Origin: a virus
Virus record (IMG/VR): IMGVR_UViG_3300034022_000969
Location: 1-53,904 of that record
Length of the DNA stretch: 53,904 bases
Direction: 5' to 3' (one strand)
This document shows positions 23,415 to 33,000 of this stretch, one piece after another. The notes under the pieces were generated by a model. The model made no database searches, was not told the DNA's origin, and was given only the letters and a program-made list of their open reading frames with translations. How positions within the stretch are numbered: position 1 is the first letter of the stretch; the number at the start of each line of letters is the position of its first letter. Position numbers and translations under genes: made by a program.

Positions 23415-23875
23415 TGCCGATCACAAATCAGCCGGATCTTGGCGAACTGTGGAAAGCCCTGCGTACGGCGTGGCTGGCCGATGCCTACGTGGCGAATCTG
23501 TTATCTACGGCGAACGAGGGCGGTTCGATTTACCTAGCGATGCCGCACCGCAAGATCGCGTTTCCATCGCTGGTGATGACTCACATTCAATCGGACTCGC
23601 CATTCGCGGCGACGTATTTAGGAGTGAGCCGCAACATCCTGAAGATTGATTCATTCTCGCTGGACCGTTATTTCGGCGCGAAGATTTTTTCGCAGTTTGA
23701 GTCACGATGGACGATTCCTCACGTGGTTGCGTCCCAATTCAATTCGACAAATTGGAAAATTACGCAGATGTACTGGGAGAACCCTATAGACGTGGGCCGA
23801 CTTCAGGTTGAAAACATCGATCAAGACGTTTGGCAATTCTCCTGCCAATGTCATTGCCGCGTCACGCGGGTTTGA
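23414..23875 (+). CDS. Putative tail terminator protein
   Basis: 153 residues, starting in the stop of the gp10-like gene (TAATG). An alpha-beta pattern (LWKALRTAWLADAYVANLL, then beta strands) and the position immediately upstream of the tail tube gene argue for the tail terminator that caps the tube. No specific motif is recognised. Confidence 0.6.
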   Translation: MPITNQPDLGELWKALRTAWLADAYVANLLSTANEGGSIYLAMPHRKIAFPSLVMTHIQSDSPFAATYLGVSRNILKIDSFSLDRYFGAKIFSQFESRWTIPHVVASQFNSTNWKITQMYWENPIDVGRLQVENIDQDVWQFSCQCHCRVTRV

Positions 23876-23885
23876 GCGTTTCCAC

Positions 23886-23913
23886 TTGCTCGTCGCCGTC
23901 GATACGGTAAACT
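23886..23913 (+). promoter_or_regulatory. Promoter TTGCTC-N16-TAAACT
   Basis: TTGCTC (23886-23891), 16-nt spacer, TAAACT (23908-23913), matching the promoter at 13956 in spacer and -10 box. The predicted start at about 23920 places the hairpin at 23941 in the leader of the tail tube gene. Confidence 0.6.
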
Positions 23914-23940
23914 ACAGGCCAGAGTCAGGCCACCGTCACC

Positions 23941-23985
23941 AGCTCGCATCGGACAGATTGTCTTGTGCGGGCTTTTTTCGTTTTT
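23941..23985 (+). promoter_or_regulatory. Leader hairpin before the tail tube gene
   Basis: AGCTCGCA (23941-23948) pairs with TGCGGGCT (23966-23973, one G-U) and is followed by TTTTTCGTTTTT and GGAG, the ribosome-binding site of the gene at 23998. Confidence 0.65.
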
Positions 23986-23997
23986 GGAGTGCGACCA

Positions 23998-24509
23998 TGC
24001 CAAACGCTTATGATGCTTCGAAAGTGCTCCAAGGGCCGGCCGTGTTTAAGTGGAACAACACGGTACTGGGACACACCTCGGGCGGTATTGATTTTGATTT
24101 CAAACCCGCAGTGCGGATGCAGAACGTTGACATCTGGGGAAAGTCCGGTATCAACGCGATTCACCAAGGGGACGAAATCAAAATTAAGGTTCCGTTGGCC
24201 GAATGGACGGCAGCCAGCTTGCAAGAATCGTTTGGCTCTGGGAACGATCAGACGGGGAGCGGGTCGGGTGCCTACATGGGGCTCGGTCGCACCGCAGGGT
24301 ATCGCTACATCCCCGGCGCAGTCTCGATCATTCCAATTCTGACCGCCGACATTGCGAAATACATTCTGTTGCATCGAGCCGTGCCGATCGGGGAAATCAA
24401 GCTGCCATTCATTGCCGACAAGGACAGGATTTTCGAGACCGAATTCACCGGACTGATCGACGAGACCAAAGCCGACGGCGAGCTGATCGGCAAGATTTTC
24501 CTGAACTGA
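23998..24509 (+). CDS. Tail tube protein
   Basis: 170 residues from ATG 23998, GGAG upstream. The sequence is beta-rich and regular (HTSGGIDFDFKPAVRMQNVD, GDEIKIKVPLAEWT, FETEFTGLIDETKADGEL), the feel of a tube subunit. It precedes the frameshifted chaperones and the tape measure, the invariant order of siphovirus tail operons. It has its own promoter and leader hairpin, fitting high expression. Confidence 0.75.
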
Positions 24510-24570
24510 GTTGAGTCGTGTGTGAATCGATGAGGCTGAGTTGTGAACCGATCAGACAAATTCGAGGATC

Positions 24571-24930
24571 ATGATGAATACCGCAAACACTCTCGAAAAT
24601 CAGATAGCCGACCAACGCGAACAGCAGTTGATCTTTCTGCGGTCTGCGGCGTCTGAGGCCTTGGAAGCCACGTCGCTGTCGTCATTCATGGAAGCAATGA
24701 ACCGAGTGCTGCGATGTCACGGCGGGAAGCTGCCCGATGCAATTCAGGCGGCGTGGGATCGAGTGTTAATCAAAGATGCAGGCGATTCCAAGACGGTGAG
24801 AAATTGGCTAAAAAACATCGTTGGCATTGCTGACGATCAGAACGAAACGGAACCAGGGGACGGGACGAACCCGACCCCGCAAAGCAACGCAGGGACCAAT
24901 GACGACCACCAAGAAATTGACACTCAGTAA
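24571..24930 (+). CDS. Hypothetical tail-operon protein
   Basis: 119 residues (ATGATG start, GAGG upstream). The first 90 residues are helical (QREQQLIFLRSAASEALEAT) and the last 30 are disordered and acidic. It overlaps the tail chaperone gene by 32 nt. It may be an additional tail assembly factor; no family is recognised. Confidence 0.55.
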   Translation: MMNTANTLENQIADQREQQLIFLRSAASEALEATSLSSFMEAMNRVLRCHGGKLPDAIQAAWDRVLIKDAGDSKTVRNWLKNIVGIADDQNETEPGDGTNPTPQSNAGTNDDHQEIDTQ

Positions 24931-25486
24931 CGGGAAAGAGTACGAGGTCGGACCACTCACGTGGGGCGGCTTTAAGAAACTCAAAGGCCTGATCGCCAAG
25001 ACCGTCTCCGGACCTGTTCTCCGTGAGACGGTCGATCTCGTTTCGGGCCCCCTCGGTGGGATCGTTGGGGACCTGTTGACGTCCATCGCATCCGCGATCA
25101 AGCCGGGCGATGGAATCCAGGACGCGCAGTCCGCGTTGGCCGAAAACCTGTTGTCGAAGTGGGGAGACGTGCAAACGTTGTCGATGGTTGTCGGCGGTCT
25201 GGACAAACTCAAGACCTCGCTGGCAACAATTCTTGGTGAACTGCTCGAGACTTCGGACGAGTTTACCGAGTTGCTGCTGGGTCACACCGGCAATAACTGG
25301 GATCAGTATCCACTGACCGTGTTGGACGTGATCCAGTTGCGAGACGCGGCTCTGGAAATGAACGACTTGGGAGCGTTGTTCGATTCCGAAAAAAACTGGT
25401 GGGGCCGGGTGATGACGAGCGGCAAGGCGTGTCTTGGTACGCCGACGTTGACATCCCCTGGCACGTCCACTACGAGCACCGACTGA
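24899..25486 (+). CDS. Tail assembly chaperone, short (G-like) form
   Basis: 195 residues from ATG 24899. It begins with a small beta unit (KLTLSNGKEYEVGPLTWGGF), which in many phages marks tail chaperones, followed by helices. Near its end the run of seven A at 25389-25395 contains A AAA AAC in the reading frame, a classic -1 slippery site. Ribosomes that slip continue into the frame ending at 25890. The short and long forms would coat the tape measure and recruit tube subunits, as lambda gpG and gpGT do. Confidence 0.75.
   Translation: MTTTKKLTLSNGKEYEVGPLTWGGFKKLKGLIAKTVSGPVLRETVDLVSGPLGGIVGDLLTSIASAIKPGDGIQDAQSALAENLLSKWGDVQTLSMVVGGLDKLKTSLATILGELLETSDEFTELLLGHTGNNWDQYPLTVLDVIQLRDAALEMNDLGALFDSEKNWWGRVMTSGKACLGTPTLTSPGTSTTSTD
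25390..25396 (+). other. Programmed -1 frameshift site A AAA AAC
   Basis: In the zero frame the codons are GAA AAA AAC TGG. The heptamer A AAA AAC at 25390-25396 has the exact X XXY YYZ phase required for a -1 slip. The new frame (CTG GTG GGG CCG onward) is open to 25890. The position between tail tube and tape measure is where nearly all siphoviruses carry such a site. Confidence 0.8.
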
Positions 25487-25890
25487 GCATCGCGTATCAC
25501 TGGCCGATCAGGGAGATTGAAGCAACCGCAGCGATCGAATGTTTTGGGCACCTGATATTGATTCGCAGGCGCGAGGCTTCGGACAAGCACTTGCAATGTA
25601 TGGCGGGGTCATTTGCCGAGCTAATGCCCGCCGTGCGAAAGGAACTGGTTCAGAAATTCGTGGATGAAATGAATTCTGGGCGGCGTCGACTGTCAGAGTA
25701 CGAGGTGGCGGATCCAGACGCACGAATCACGATGATTGGCACCTCGCTGAGAATCCACGGCGAGCGATGGGCGGCGAAACATCCGAAAGAAATCGGCTGG
25801 CTCGCATCACAGCGGATCAGTCACGAGGAAGCAATCAGGCGGTCTGTGGAGTGGGAAAAACACACCATGGCCGACGAGTTTTGGAAGTGA
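25396..25890 (+). CDS. Frameshift extension of the tail chaperone (GT-like, T part)
   Basis: About 164 residues read after the -1 slip, giving a fusion of about 330 residues with the upstream chaperone. The extension is mostly helical with Trp/His-rich beginnings (VSWYADVDIPWHVHYEHRL) and ends EWEKHTMADEFWK. The only internal start, a GTG at 25399, has no ribosome-binding site and lies at the frameshift point, so independent initiation is unlikely. The function is that of the T domain, which binds the tail tube protein during assembly. Confidence 0.75.
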   Translation: MVGPGDDERQGVSWYADVDIPWHVHYEHRLSIAYHWPIREIEATAAIECFGHLILIRRREASDKHLQCMAGSFAELMPAVRKELVQKFVDEMNSGRRRLSEYEVADPDARITMIGTSLRIHGERWAAKHPKEIGWLASQRISHEEAIRRSVEWEKHTMADEFWK

Positions 25891-25895
25891 ACCAA

Positions 25896-26285
25896 ATGCC
25901 CAGTTCCAAAGTGACGTTCGCAATCGGCGGCACCAGCTGTCAGGTCGAGGGGCCTGATGGCATGGTCGATGTTGCGGTCCAACCTCAATGGGTGACTGAC
26001 CAAACGTCGGACCTGACACGGATTTCCTACCGGACCACATCGACGGTTCTGACCACTGTCAAACTCAATCTCAACAACATGACCAAGGCCAGCTGGCAGG
26101 CATTGCGGTCCTTCTTTTTTACCACCGCCAAAGGTCCGGAAAACGCGCTGAGTTACACGCACACGGACGGCACGACGTACAGCAACTGCCGGTTCGCCAT
26201 GGGCACGATCGAGCCCAAACGGATGAACAACAACGAGTATTCCGTGGTTCTGACCATGGACGTGCCTGGCTTTTTTGATCCGTGA
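25896..26285 (+). CDS. Small tail protein
   Basis: 129 residues from ATG 25896, 5 nt after the chaperone stop. A beta-rich protein (KVTFAIGGTSCQVEG, RISYRTTSTVLTTVKLNLNN) with a helix KASWQALRSFFFTTAKG, ending ...VVLTMDVPGFFDP. It resembles small distal-tail or tube-adaptor proteins, though here it comes before the tape measure. It closes this transcript, as a strong terminator follows at 26334. Confidence 0.6.
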   Translation: MPSSKVTFAIGGTSCQVEGPDGMVDVAVQPQWVTDQTSDLTRISYRTTSTVLTTVKLNLNNMTKASWQALRSFFFTTAKGPENALSYTHTDGTTYSNCRFAMGTIEPKRMNNNEYSVVLTMDVPGFFDP

Positions 26286-26333
26286 TCGACTATCATGACA
26301 ACGTCCTTGCTTGGGGACAAAAGAGATTTGAAA

Positions 26334-26370
26334 ACGCCACCGGGATTCCGCCCCTGGTGGCGTTTTTTGT
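26334..26370 (+). terminator. Strong intrinsic terminator
   Basis: ACGCCACC (26334-26341) pairs with GGTGGCGT (26356-26363), extended by GGG/CCC inside the loop, and runs into TTTTTTGTTTT. It is the clearest rho-independent terminator of the window and ends the tail tube transcript. Confidence 0.8.
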
Positions 26371-26514
26371 TTTCTAAGACGCTGATGCCTCTTGTTTCTC
26401 AATCCACCGCTGCAAGCCAGTCACTGGTCCGTCTCTTGACGTGCTGGAAAGGTCCTGTTCATGATGACTGCGCGAAATTCGCGGTTTCAATTCACGAACA
26501 AGGATGAAAGTCAG

Positions 26515-26991
26515 ATGAGCACTAAGTTGCCGAAATGGGCGGAAAAAGTGGCGTGGGCCGGAATTGGTTTGATGGGGCTGATTGCGTTGTCGACATTGTT
26601 TCGACGCGGTGACGAACTGGACGAGATTCGAGCGAAAGGCCAAAAACAGCTCGACAGTATTCACAGGATGGCTGCGGACCAAAAAGCCCGAGACGATCAA
26701 AAACATGCCAAATTGCAGGCCTTGAAAAACGCCGGGCTTGACGATTTTAAATCGTTCTTTCGAGAAGGCTTTGGTGATGCGTATTGGTTTGGGTCCGTCA
26801 AGGAAATTACGCAAAGCAACGGAATTCTTCAGATTTGGACGTCATTATCGGCCAACGATAAAACCGAATTCAGCACAATTGACCATGTTGCAGCAGGATA
26901 CGCTCGAACGGATAGCGGCAAGTGGGTTTCGTCCATCGTCGTCAAAGACAAAGACAACCGAAATCTGACAGAGCATTTCAATATCCGGTGA
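26515..26991 (+). CDS. Membrane-anchored hypothetical protein
   Basis: 158 residues from ATG 26515 (AAGGA about 10 nt upstream); an ATG at 26461 would add 18 residues. A membrane span at about 13-30 (VAWAGIGLMGLIALSTLF) is followed by a coiled-coil stretch (DELDEIRAKGQKQLDSIHRM) and a small beta-rich domain. An anchored protein inside the tail block, between a terminator and a promoter, looks like an independent insertion. A superinfection or host-membrane role is possible but unproven. Confidence 0.55.
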   Translation: MSTKLPKWAEKVAWAGIGLMGLIALSTLFRRGDELDEIRAKGQKQLDSIHRMAADQKARDDQKHAKLQALKNAGLDDFKSFFREGFGDAYWFGSVKEITQSNGILQIWTSLSANDKTEFSTIDHVAAGYARTDSGKWVSSIVVKDKDNRNLTEHFNIR

Positions 26992-26999
26992 ACAGGTCT

Positions 27000-27027
27000 T
27001 TGAATCGTGTTTGATCACGGTTATCCT
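27000..27027 (+). promoter_or_regulatory. Promoter TTGAAT-N16-TATCCT
   Basis: TTGAAT (27000-27005), 16-nt spacer and TATCCT (27022-27027), the same spacer length as the promoters at 13956, 23886 and 36259. It lies just upstream of the tape measure leader hairpin. Confidence 0.5.
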
Positions 27028-27053
27028 GTGATCTGAGTCAATGGAACAACCAA

Positions 27054-27097
27054 CAGCTCGCAACCCCACACAACTGGGGCGGCGAGCTGCTTTCGTT
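27054..27097 (+). promoter_or_regulatory. Leader hairpin before the tape measure gene
   Basis: CAGCTCGC (27054-27061) pairs with GCGAGCTG (27082-27089), and CCCCA (27064-27068) with TGGGG (27075-27079), giving a long two-part stem. CTTTCGTTTGTGGAG follows, with GGAG as ribosome-binding site. Both arms are identical to the capsid leader at 18941. Confidence 0.7.
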
Positions 27098-27109
27098 TGT
27101 GGAGTTAAC

Positions 27110-30064
27110 ATGGCAGGCACGATCGCCGATCTTGTCGCGAAGATTACCGGAAACATCTCGGGATTCCGGCAAGCCATGTCCGACGGTGCGAACGCAACGG
27201 ACGGATTCGCCAAGGCTTGGACCAAGGCCGGTTCCGATGTGGCGACGGCGGCCAGTCGGATCTCGATCGGCGTCGGCACAATGGTCGGGGCGGTGGTCGG
27301 CTACACGGCCAAGATGGGCATTGCATTCAATACGATGAAGGAGGACGCGCTCGCCGACTTCACGGTGATGCTGCAATCCGCAGTCAAAGCCAAGGAGATG
27401 CTGGCTGACATTCAGGATTTCGCGGCGAAGACTCCGCTGGAAACGTCCGATATCACCGGGGCAGCCAAGACGTTGCTACAGTTCGGGGTCGCGGGTGATT
27501 CCATTTTGCCGATGCTGAAGCGGCTCGGGGATGCCAGCGGCGGAAACTCGGAACGATTCAAGGCCATGTCCCTGGCATTCGGCCAGATGAGTTCCACGGG
27601 TCATTTGATGGGGCAGGATCTCCTGCAGATGATCAACGCCGGTTTCAACCCGCTGAACGAGGTGGCCAAGCGAACTGGCGAGTCAATGGACGCGCTCAAA
27701 GAGCGAATGTCGAAAGGCAAGGTCTCGACGGCGGAAGTGACGCAGGCCTTCATCGATGCCACGTCCGAAGGGGGAATGTTTTTTAATCTGATGGACATCA
27801 AGTCCCGCACGATGACCGGTCTTTGGTCGACAATGGTCGACAACATGAAGATCAATGCGGGCAAGATCTTCGAGCCGTTTTCGGGTGGCTTGAAGCGGAT
27901 GATGGATGACGTTGGCGGGTCTCTGGATGGCGGAGCGGCGACAACAACAGTGTTCCGTCTTCAGCAGGCGGTCGAAGGGATCGTTGTCGAGCTCGAAAAG
28001 CTGGCAAGCCAAAACGGTGCTGGGATCATCGAGAGTTTGGCGGACGGATTTGTGTGGCTGGCAGAAAGCACGGCGAAGTTCACCAAGTATCTTGCCGAGC
28101 AAGGTCCGGCACTGATGCAAACGGCATCTGGTTGGATGGCAATGCTTAAGCCGATCATGCAGTTCGTGGCCGATCATCCCCAGGTTCTTGCGGCACTGAT
28201 CGCGCTGAAAGTCGGAGGGATGCTCGGGCTGAATCAGGCGGCAGTGTCACTGGCGGCGGCAATATGGCAAACGATTCCATCATTTTCCACCATGACGACA
28301 GCAGTTGGGGGAACAACGGGTGCGTTGAAGCTGCTGTCGGGGCTGGGAACGGTTGCGTTAATCGCGGCGGTGGCGGTGGTGGCTCACCAGGCCGCGACCG
28401 AGATGTCTGGCTGGGGAGAAGAGACGCGCAAGGCTGCGGCGGAAATGAAAAAGGCCACCGACCAGGCCAAAGAGCTCGACACACTGCGAGGTGATCAGAA
28501 GCTGGAGGAACAGCGGAGAAAGCAGGAAGATGTTGACCGCGAATCCGATCCCGATAAAAAGAAAATGATTCTGCGGGGCCAGTTGGGCAAAGCGGAGCAA
28601 GAGGCTCAAGGCAAGGGGGCGTCAGCGAAGGGAGCAGCAAAGAACGCGGATGAACTGGAATCGCAGTGGGGTGGCTCGTTGTCAAAAGTGGCTCAGGTCG
28701 CCAGAGAGGAAGCAAAGACAGCGGCACAAGAGGCCTTGGACGCGGCTCGGGAAGTGGATAGGATCAAACGCGAAATCCAGCGACTTGACCGAGACGCAGC
28801 TGCGCAACAACTGAGTGCTGCCAATGCCGCAAAAAAAACCGATGGCCAAGTCGTTCCCGTCACGGTCGGCAGCGTGTCGGTCGCTGTCAGTCCGAAGGAA
28901 CAGGCGGCTGCCGACAAACAGGCCATGAAGGACGAAGCCAAAAAGCAGGACACCGCCGACGACAAGGTGGCACAGTTCCAAGAAAAATTGCGGGACCTGC
29001 AAGGCTCGGTTCCGAACGACCAGCTGCAACAATTCGCGGACCTGTTTGGCCAACTGCGGAAAGAATTTCTCGACGGCCAGATTGATGCTGACCAATACCG
29101 CGACTCGCTCAAATTTCTCGACAACCGCATGCGAGACGCGAGCCAGATTGGGACGCAGTCAAAAAGCCTGTCCGATCAGACCCAGAGCGGGGCGGAACGC
29201 CTCGACACGTATTCGTTCGGTAGCGGTTCGCGGGATGGGGTCGGTGATAGTGTTCTGGCCGGTGCGAATGCCAAATACGATGCCATTGAGCAGGCGGGGG
29301 CGCAACTGGCGGAATCGTTCAAGTCCGGCCAGATCTCCGCCACAATGTACGCTCTGGAAATCGGCCGGCTGAAAAAGGCGACTGACGATGTGACTGAGGC
29401 AGCCATCAGGGAGGAGCAGCAAAAGCGACGTGAAGCCTTGATGAAGGGGGATTTCAAGGGAGCGGGGCTCGATTTTAATCAGTCGGTTCAGCAAAAGATG
29501 CAAGAACGCATGGCCGACCAGCAGATGAGGATTTTCGACAACGCGGTGAATGGAGTCGTCAATCAGTTTTTGCCGCTCGAAGACGTGCTGCAAACCGTGA
29601 ACGATGGCTTTGAGTCGCTCGACAAGGGGTTGGCGTCAGCCTCGCAAAACATTGGTGGCATGGGGAAGGGTGGCGGCAACGATTCCCAAGCCGCAGCCAA
29701 CTTCGCCAACTGGATGAATTCGATCGCGGGACGCATCGCGAACATGCAGAACGAGATATCCTTTCACCAGCAGGCACTGACCGTGCTGACCGATCCGACG
29801 AAACGGCAGGAAGAGATCAACGCCATCGTCAATCTGACGAACCAAATCAGCAAGCTAAGCAGTAGTGTTAGCACCTTCAGCGGGTACAAATCGAACGACC
29901 CGATTTTCAAAGACCCTGGGATCACCGGGGGCGGAAGTCAGTCGTCGGTCACGATTAACCAGCACATTCCGAACGTGCAGAATTTTTCCCAGTCCGATGT
30001 TGACCACTTGGCCAATTCCGTCGCAAATGCCCTGAACCGTCAGGGCCATCGCGCGTTTGCCTGA
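27110..30064 (+). CDS. Tail tape measure protein
   Basis: 984 residues from ATG 27110. The N-terminal part has the typical tape-measure domain (KITGNISGFRQAMSDGANAT, AKTPLETSDITGAAKTLLQF, GQDLLQMINAGFNPLNEVAK). The centre holds a hydrophobic stretch (about 380-450). The rest is long coiled coil rich in Lys, Glu, Ala and Gln. By the rule of about 1.5 angstrom per residue the tail would be about 150 nm, a normal siphovirus length. Not split or frameshifted. Confidence 0.9.
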   Translation: MAGTIADLVAKITGNISGFRQAMSDGANATDGFAKAWTKAGSDVATAASRISIGVGTMVGAVVGYTAKMGIAFNTMKEDALADFTVMLQSAVKAKEMLADIQDFAAKTPLETSDITGAAKTLLQFGVAGDSILPMLKRLGDASGGNSERFKAMSLAFGQMSSTGHLMGQDLLQMINAGFNPLNEVAKRTGESMDALKERMSKGKVSTAEVTQAFIDATSEGGMFFNLMDIKSRTMTGLWSTMVDNMKINAGKIFEPFSGGLKRMMDDVGGSLDGGAATTTVFRLQQAVEGIVVELEKLASQNGAGIIESLADGFVWLAESTAKFTKYLAEQGPALMQTASGWMAMLKPIMQFVADHPQVLAALIALKVGGMLGLNQAAVSLAAAIWQTIPSFSTMTTAVGGTTGALKLLSGLGTVALIAAVAVVAHQAATEMSGWGEETRKAAAEMKKATDQAKELDTLRGDQKLEEQRRKQEDVDRESDPDKKKMILRGQLGKAEQEAQGKGASAKGAAKNADELESQWGGSLSKVAQVAREEAKTAAQEALDAAREVDRIKREIQRLDRDAAAQQLSAANAAKKTDGQVVPVTVGSVSVAVSPKEQAAADKQAMKDEAKKQDTADDKVAQFQEKLRDLQGSVPNDQLQQFADLFGQLRKEFLDGQIDADQYRDSLKFLDNRMRDASQIGTQSKSLSDQTQSGAERLDTYSFGSGSRDGVGDSVLAGANAKYDAIEQAGAQLAESFKSGQISATMYALEIGRLKKATDDVTEAAIREEQQKRREALMKGDFKGAGLDFNQSVQQKMQERMADQQMRIFDNAVNGVVNQFLPLEDVLQTVNDGFESLDKGLASASQNIGGMGKGGGNDSQAAANFANWMNSIAGRIANMQNEISFHQQALTVLTDPTKRQEEINAIVNLTNQISKLSSSVSTFSGYKSNDPIFKDPGITGGGSQSSVTINQHIPNVQNFSQSDVDHLANSVANALNRQGHRAFA

Positions 30065-30076
30065 TCCGAGAACCAA

Positions 30077-33000
30077 ATGGCCAGATCGCTGACTACTGCC
30101 GCTGCCACGCAAGCCGCTCTCAACACGGGAGCGTTTCCACGTCGCGTTCTCGAAGTCAATTACGGGGGCAGCACGGGGACTAAGTATTACTCGGACGACA
30201 CGTTTACGATTGGCGGGTTTACCACCGATCCTCGCGTGAAAAACTGGGGCACCATGGTCACCGCAGCCGACCCAAACAAAATGGGTGGCAACAGCCAGCT
30301 GACAATCGAGCTGTCCGATTCAGACCACGCTCTGAAAAACATTTGGGACGTGTCGCCGGGGGTGCAAGCGAGGCTCTGCCGACTGTGGCTGTGGTTCGAG
30401 GGGACTGCATGGTCAGACGCGGTCAACCTGTTCGCCGGTGTGATCTCAAACCCGGTCACGTTTACCGAAGCGACCGGGACGTGGAAGTGTACGCTCAAGG
30501 GGATCGAGCTATCCCTAGACCGCAACCTCGGCACTACGTTGACACGGGACCAGTTCAGCGACGTGCAGTGCTCGGACTGCGAAGGAACGCAGATCCCAAT
30601 CGTTTACGGGAATCCCTGCATTCGTGTGGAATGCTGTGCGATCGACAAGCCGGGCTGGGCATGGATGACTGGTCGGCTTGGAATTCATGATGCAACGTTG
30701 TCAATCAATATGGGGGCTCTGGCGGCAGGGTTTACGGTTGGCGTTCCGATTACGCTGATTGTTGGTGAGCAGGGGTCTTGGGAGGAAATCACCGGGATCT
30801 TTCCCAGCCCTACGTCGACGGTGTTCACCATTTATAGCCGTGGTGCGATTCAGGCGTATGGATTTTCTCCTGGCGTTTCCTCGAGCGGTGGATTCTTTTA
30901 TTTCCTAATCAACAGAATCGACATTGATAACCCCGACACGGCACGAACTGGTTATCCGATCTGGACTAAGCACAGTGGCAGTTCGACCTGGCGGCAACAG
31001 ATGGTCGACAACTGGTTTCAGGCCGGGACTGCGCAGGGGGTCGCACTGCAGCCGACCGATTATACGTTTGCAACTGGCGACCAGTGGAAAATCGGCTCGT
31101 ATGCAGGGGTGATTCCGCTGTTTCCCGTGGGAACTCCCGTTCGCGAGTCAGCTCCCTGGACATTTGTGGCAAATATCCTGCCGTCGAAATCGGTGATCCG
31201 GGTCGAGGCCAAAACGACTGTGCAAGATGCGATCCGCGGTGGCACGATGGTCCAGTATCTGACCTATACCAACGATGCCAGCGTTTACACGGTCAACCTG
31301 AACAACCAATCTTTCAATTCGCAGATGGGTCGAGGCTCATCCGATCCCGGCCTGACAACAATCACGATCCAAAAGCCGCCGACGTATTTCAACTTTGAAG
31401 ATTCTCATCTTTATGTCACGCTGCAAGGGTGTGTCGACAACAACAACCCGTCGACAGGAACGGTCCTCGAAAATCCGAGCGATGTCATCGGGCACATGCT
31501 GACCAGCATCTCGCTGGGAAATATCAATACGAGCTACATTGACGCGACCTCGTTTGCTGCCACGAAAACGACGTTGGCGGCGATCCCGATTCGAATGGCG
31601 TTTGCGATCAACAGCGTGAAGAAATTGCATCAGGCGGTGAGCGAATTGGCGTTTCAAGCGATGTGCCTGTACTACTGGGACCAGGGCAAAGCGTTTCTCG
31701 TGTCGCTGGTCACACCGCCAACGGGCACCAGTGTGCTGACGGTCAGCCCGAGCAACTATCGCAACAAGTCGCTGCAGCTCGATCAGTTCGACGTGCGAGA
31801 AATCACCACCGAATTATCGGCGACGTTTCGCATGAGTCAGTCCAGCCCGCAAATCACGATCAAACGAGTTCAGCCCGCAGCTGTGGCAGCCTACAACAAT
31901 CGGCAAGATACGATTGACCTATGGGCGTTTCAACTCCCCAGCAACGTGGCGCTGATCACGGAGTTTTGGCTGGCGTATCGGCTAAATCGGCAACGCTCGG
32001 TCAGGTTTGACCTGTTTTTGCATGCTCTCAAGCTTCAGCCAGGCGACACGATCACGGTCAACGCGACCGATGGAAACAGCGGAACATTGATGAGCAGTCA
32101 GAAAGCTCGAGTGCAATCGATCTCGCATCAGGCAGCGGACGGTCGACGGCAGCTCATGGAAAAGATGACAGTCACCGCTGAATACACGCTGTGGCCGTGG
32201 ACAGTGACCGGCGTGATTTCGCCGCTGCGGGACTGTACGGCTGCGATTGGCTCACCAAGTCCCGTTGGGCAAGATGGGTATTTGTCGGTAAATACCGGAC
32301 AAGGGACCGGATCGGGAAGCGGGTCTGGATCTGGAAGTGGATCTAGTTCGGGGAGCGGTTCGGGGAGTGGGAGCGGATCAGGATCGTCGAATTGTCTTGG
32401 GTTTGCGACGTTAATGATGTCTGGGTGGCCAACAGACGCGACGTATGGCCCTAATTTTTCAAATTTAAATGGATCATTTTGTTTATCGCAACCGAGCTAC
32501 CCTGGTCCTGGTTCATTTGCGGGCACGATTTATGATGGGGCGGTTTTGAAGTGGACACTGTTTGCTCAAGCAACAAGTTCTTCTTCGTTGAGGGTCGTAA
32601 TCGCATCAGGAAGCGGCAGTCCGCTATACATGTTTGAGTACGGTAATCGATCGGTCACGTCAACGACTTGCAACGCAACCGTTACAGCATCAAATTTTAC
32701 GTTCAATAGTCCGTTTGCCCCGCCAAGTTCCGTGTCCATAAAGTGGCTGACATCAAGTTGTTCTGGCAGCGGCAGCGGCAGCGGCAGCGGTTCTGGCTCC
32801 GGTTCCGGCTCGGGAAGTGGTAGCGGATCTGGGTCTGGGTCGGGGTCCGGCAGCGGTTCAGGATCTGGCAGCGGCAGCGGGTCAGGCAGTGGCACAGGAG
32901 GATCGGTGAACCTTACAGGAGCAGGCAGTTGGACGGTCCCAGCTGGCGTGACGGTCATTGCCATCACGGGGCAAGCAGCAGGAGGTGGTGGCGGAGCTGG

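Noticed and set aside
25399-25890. Independent gene starting at GTG 25399
   Set aside because: No ribosome-binding site, and the start coincides with a perfectly phased -1 slippery site, so a frameshift product is the better explanation.
32302-32893. Ser-Gly coding repeats as a CRISPR array or simple-sequence artefact
   Set aside because: There are no unique spacers, and synonymous codons are mixed, which points to selection for the protein repeat.
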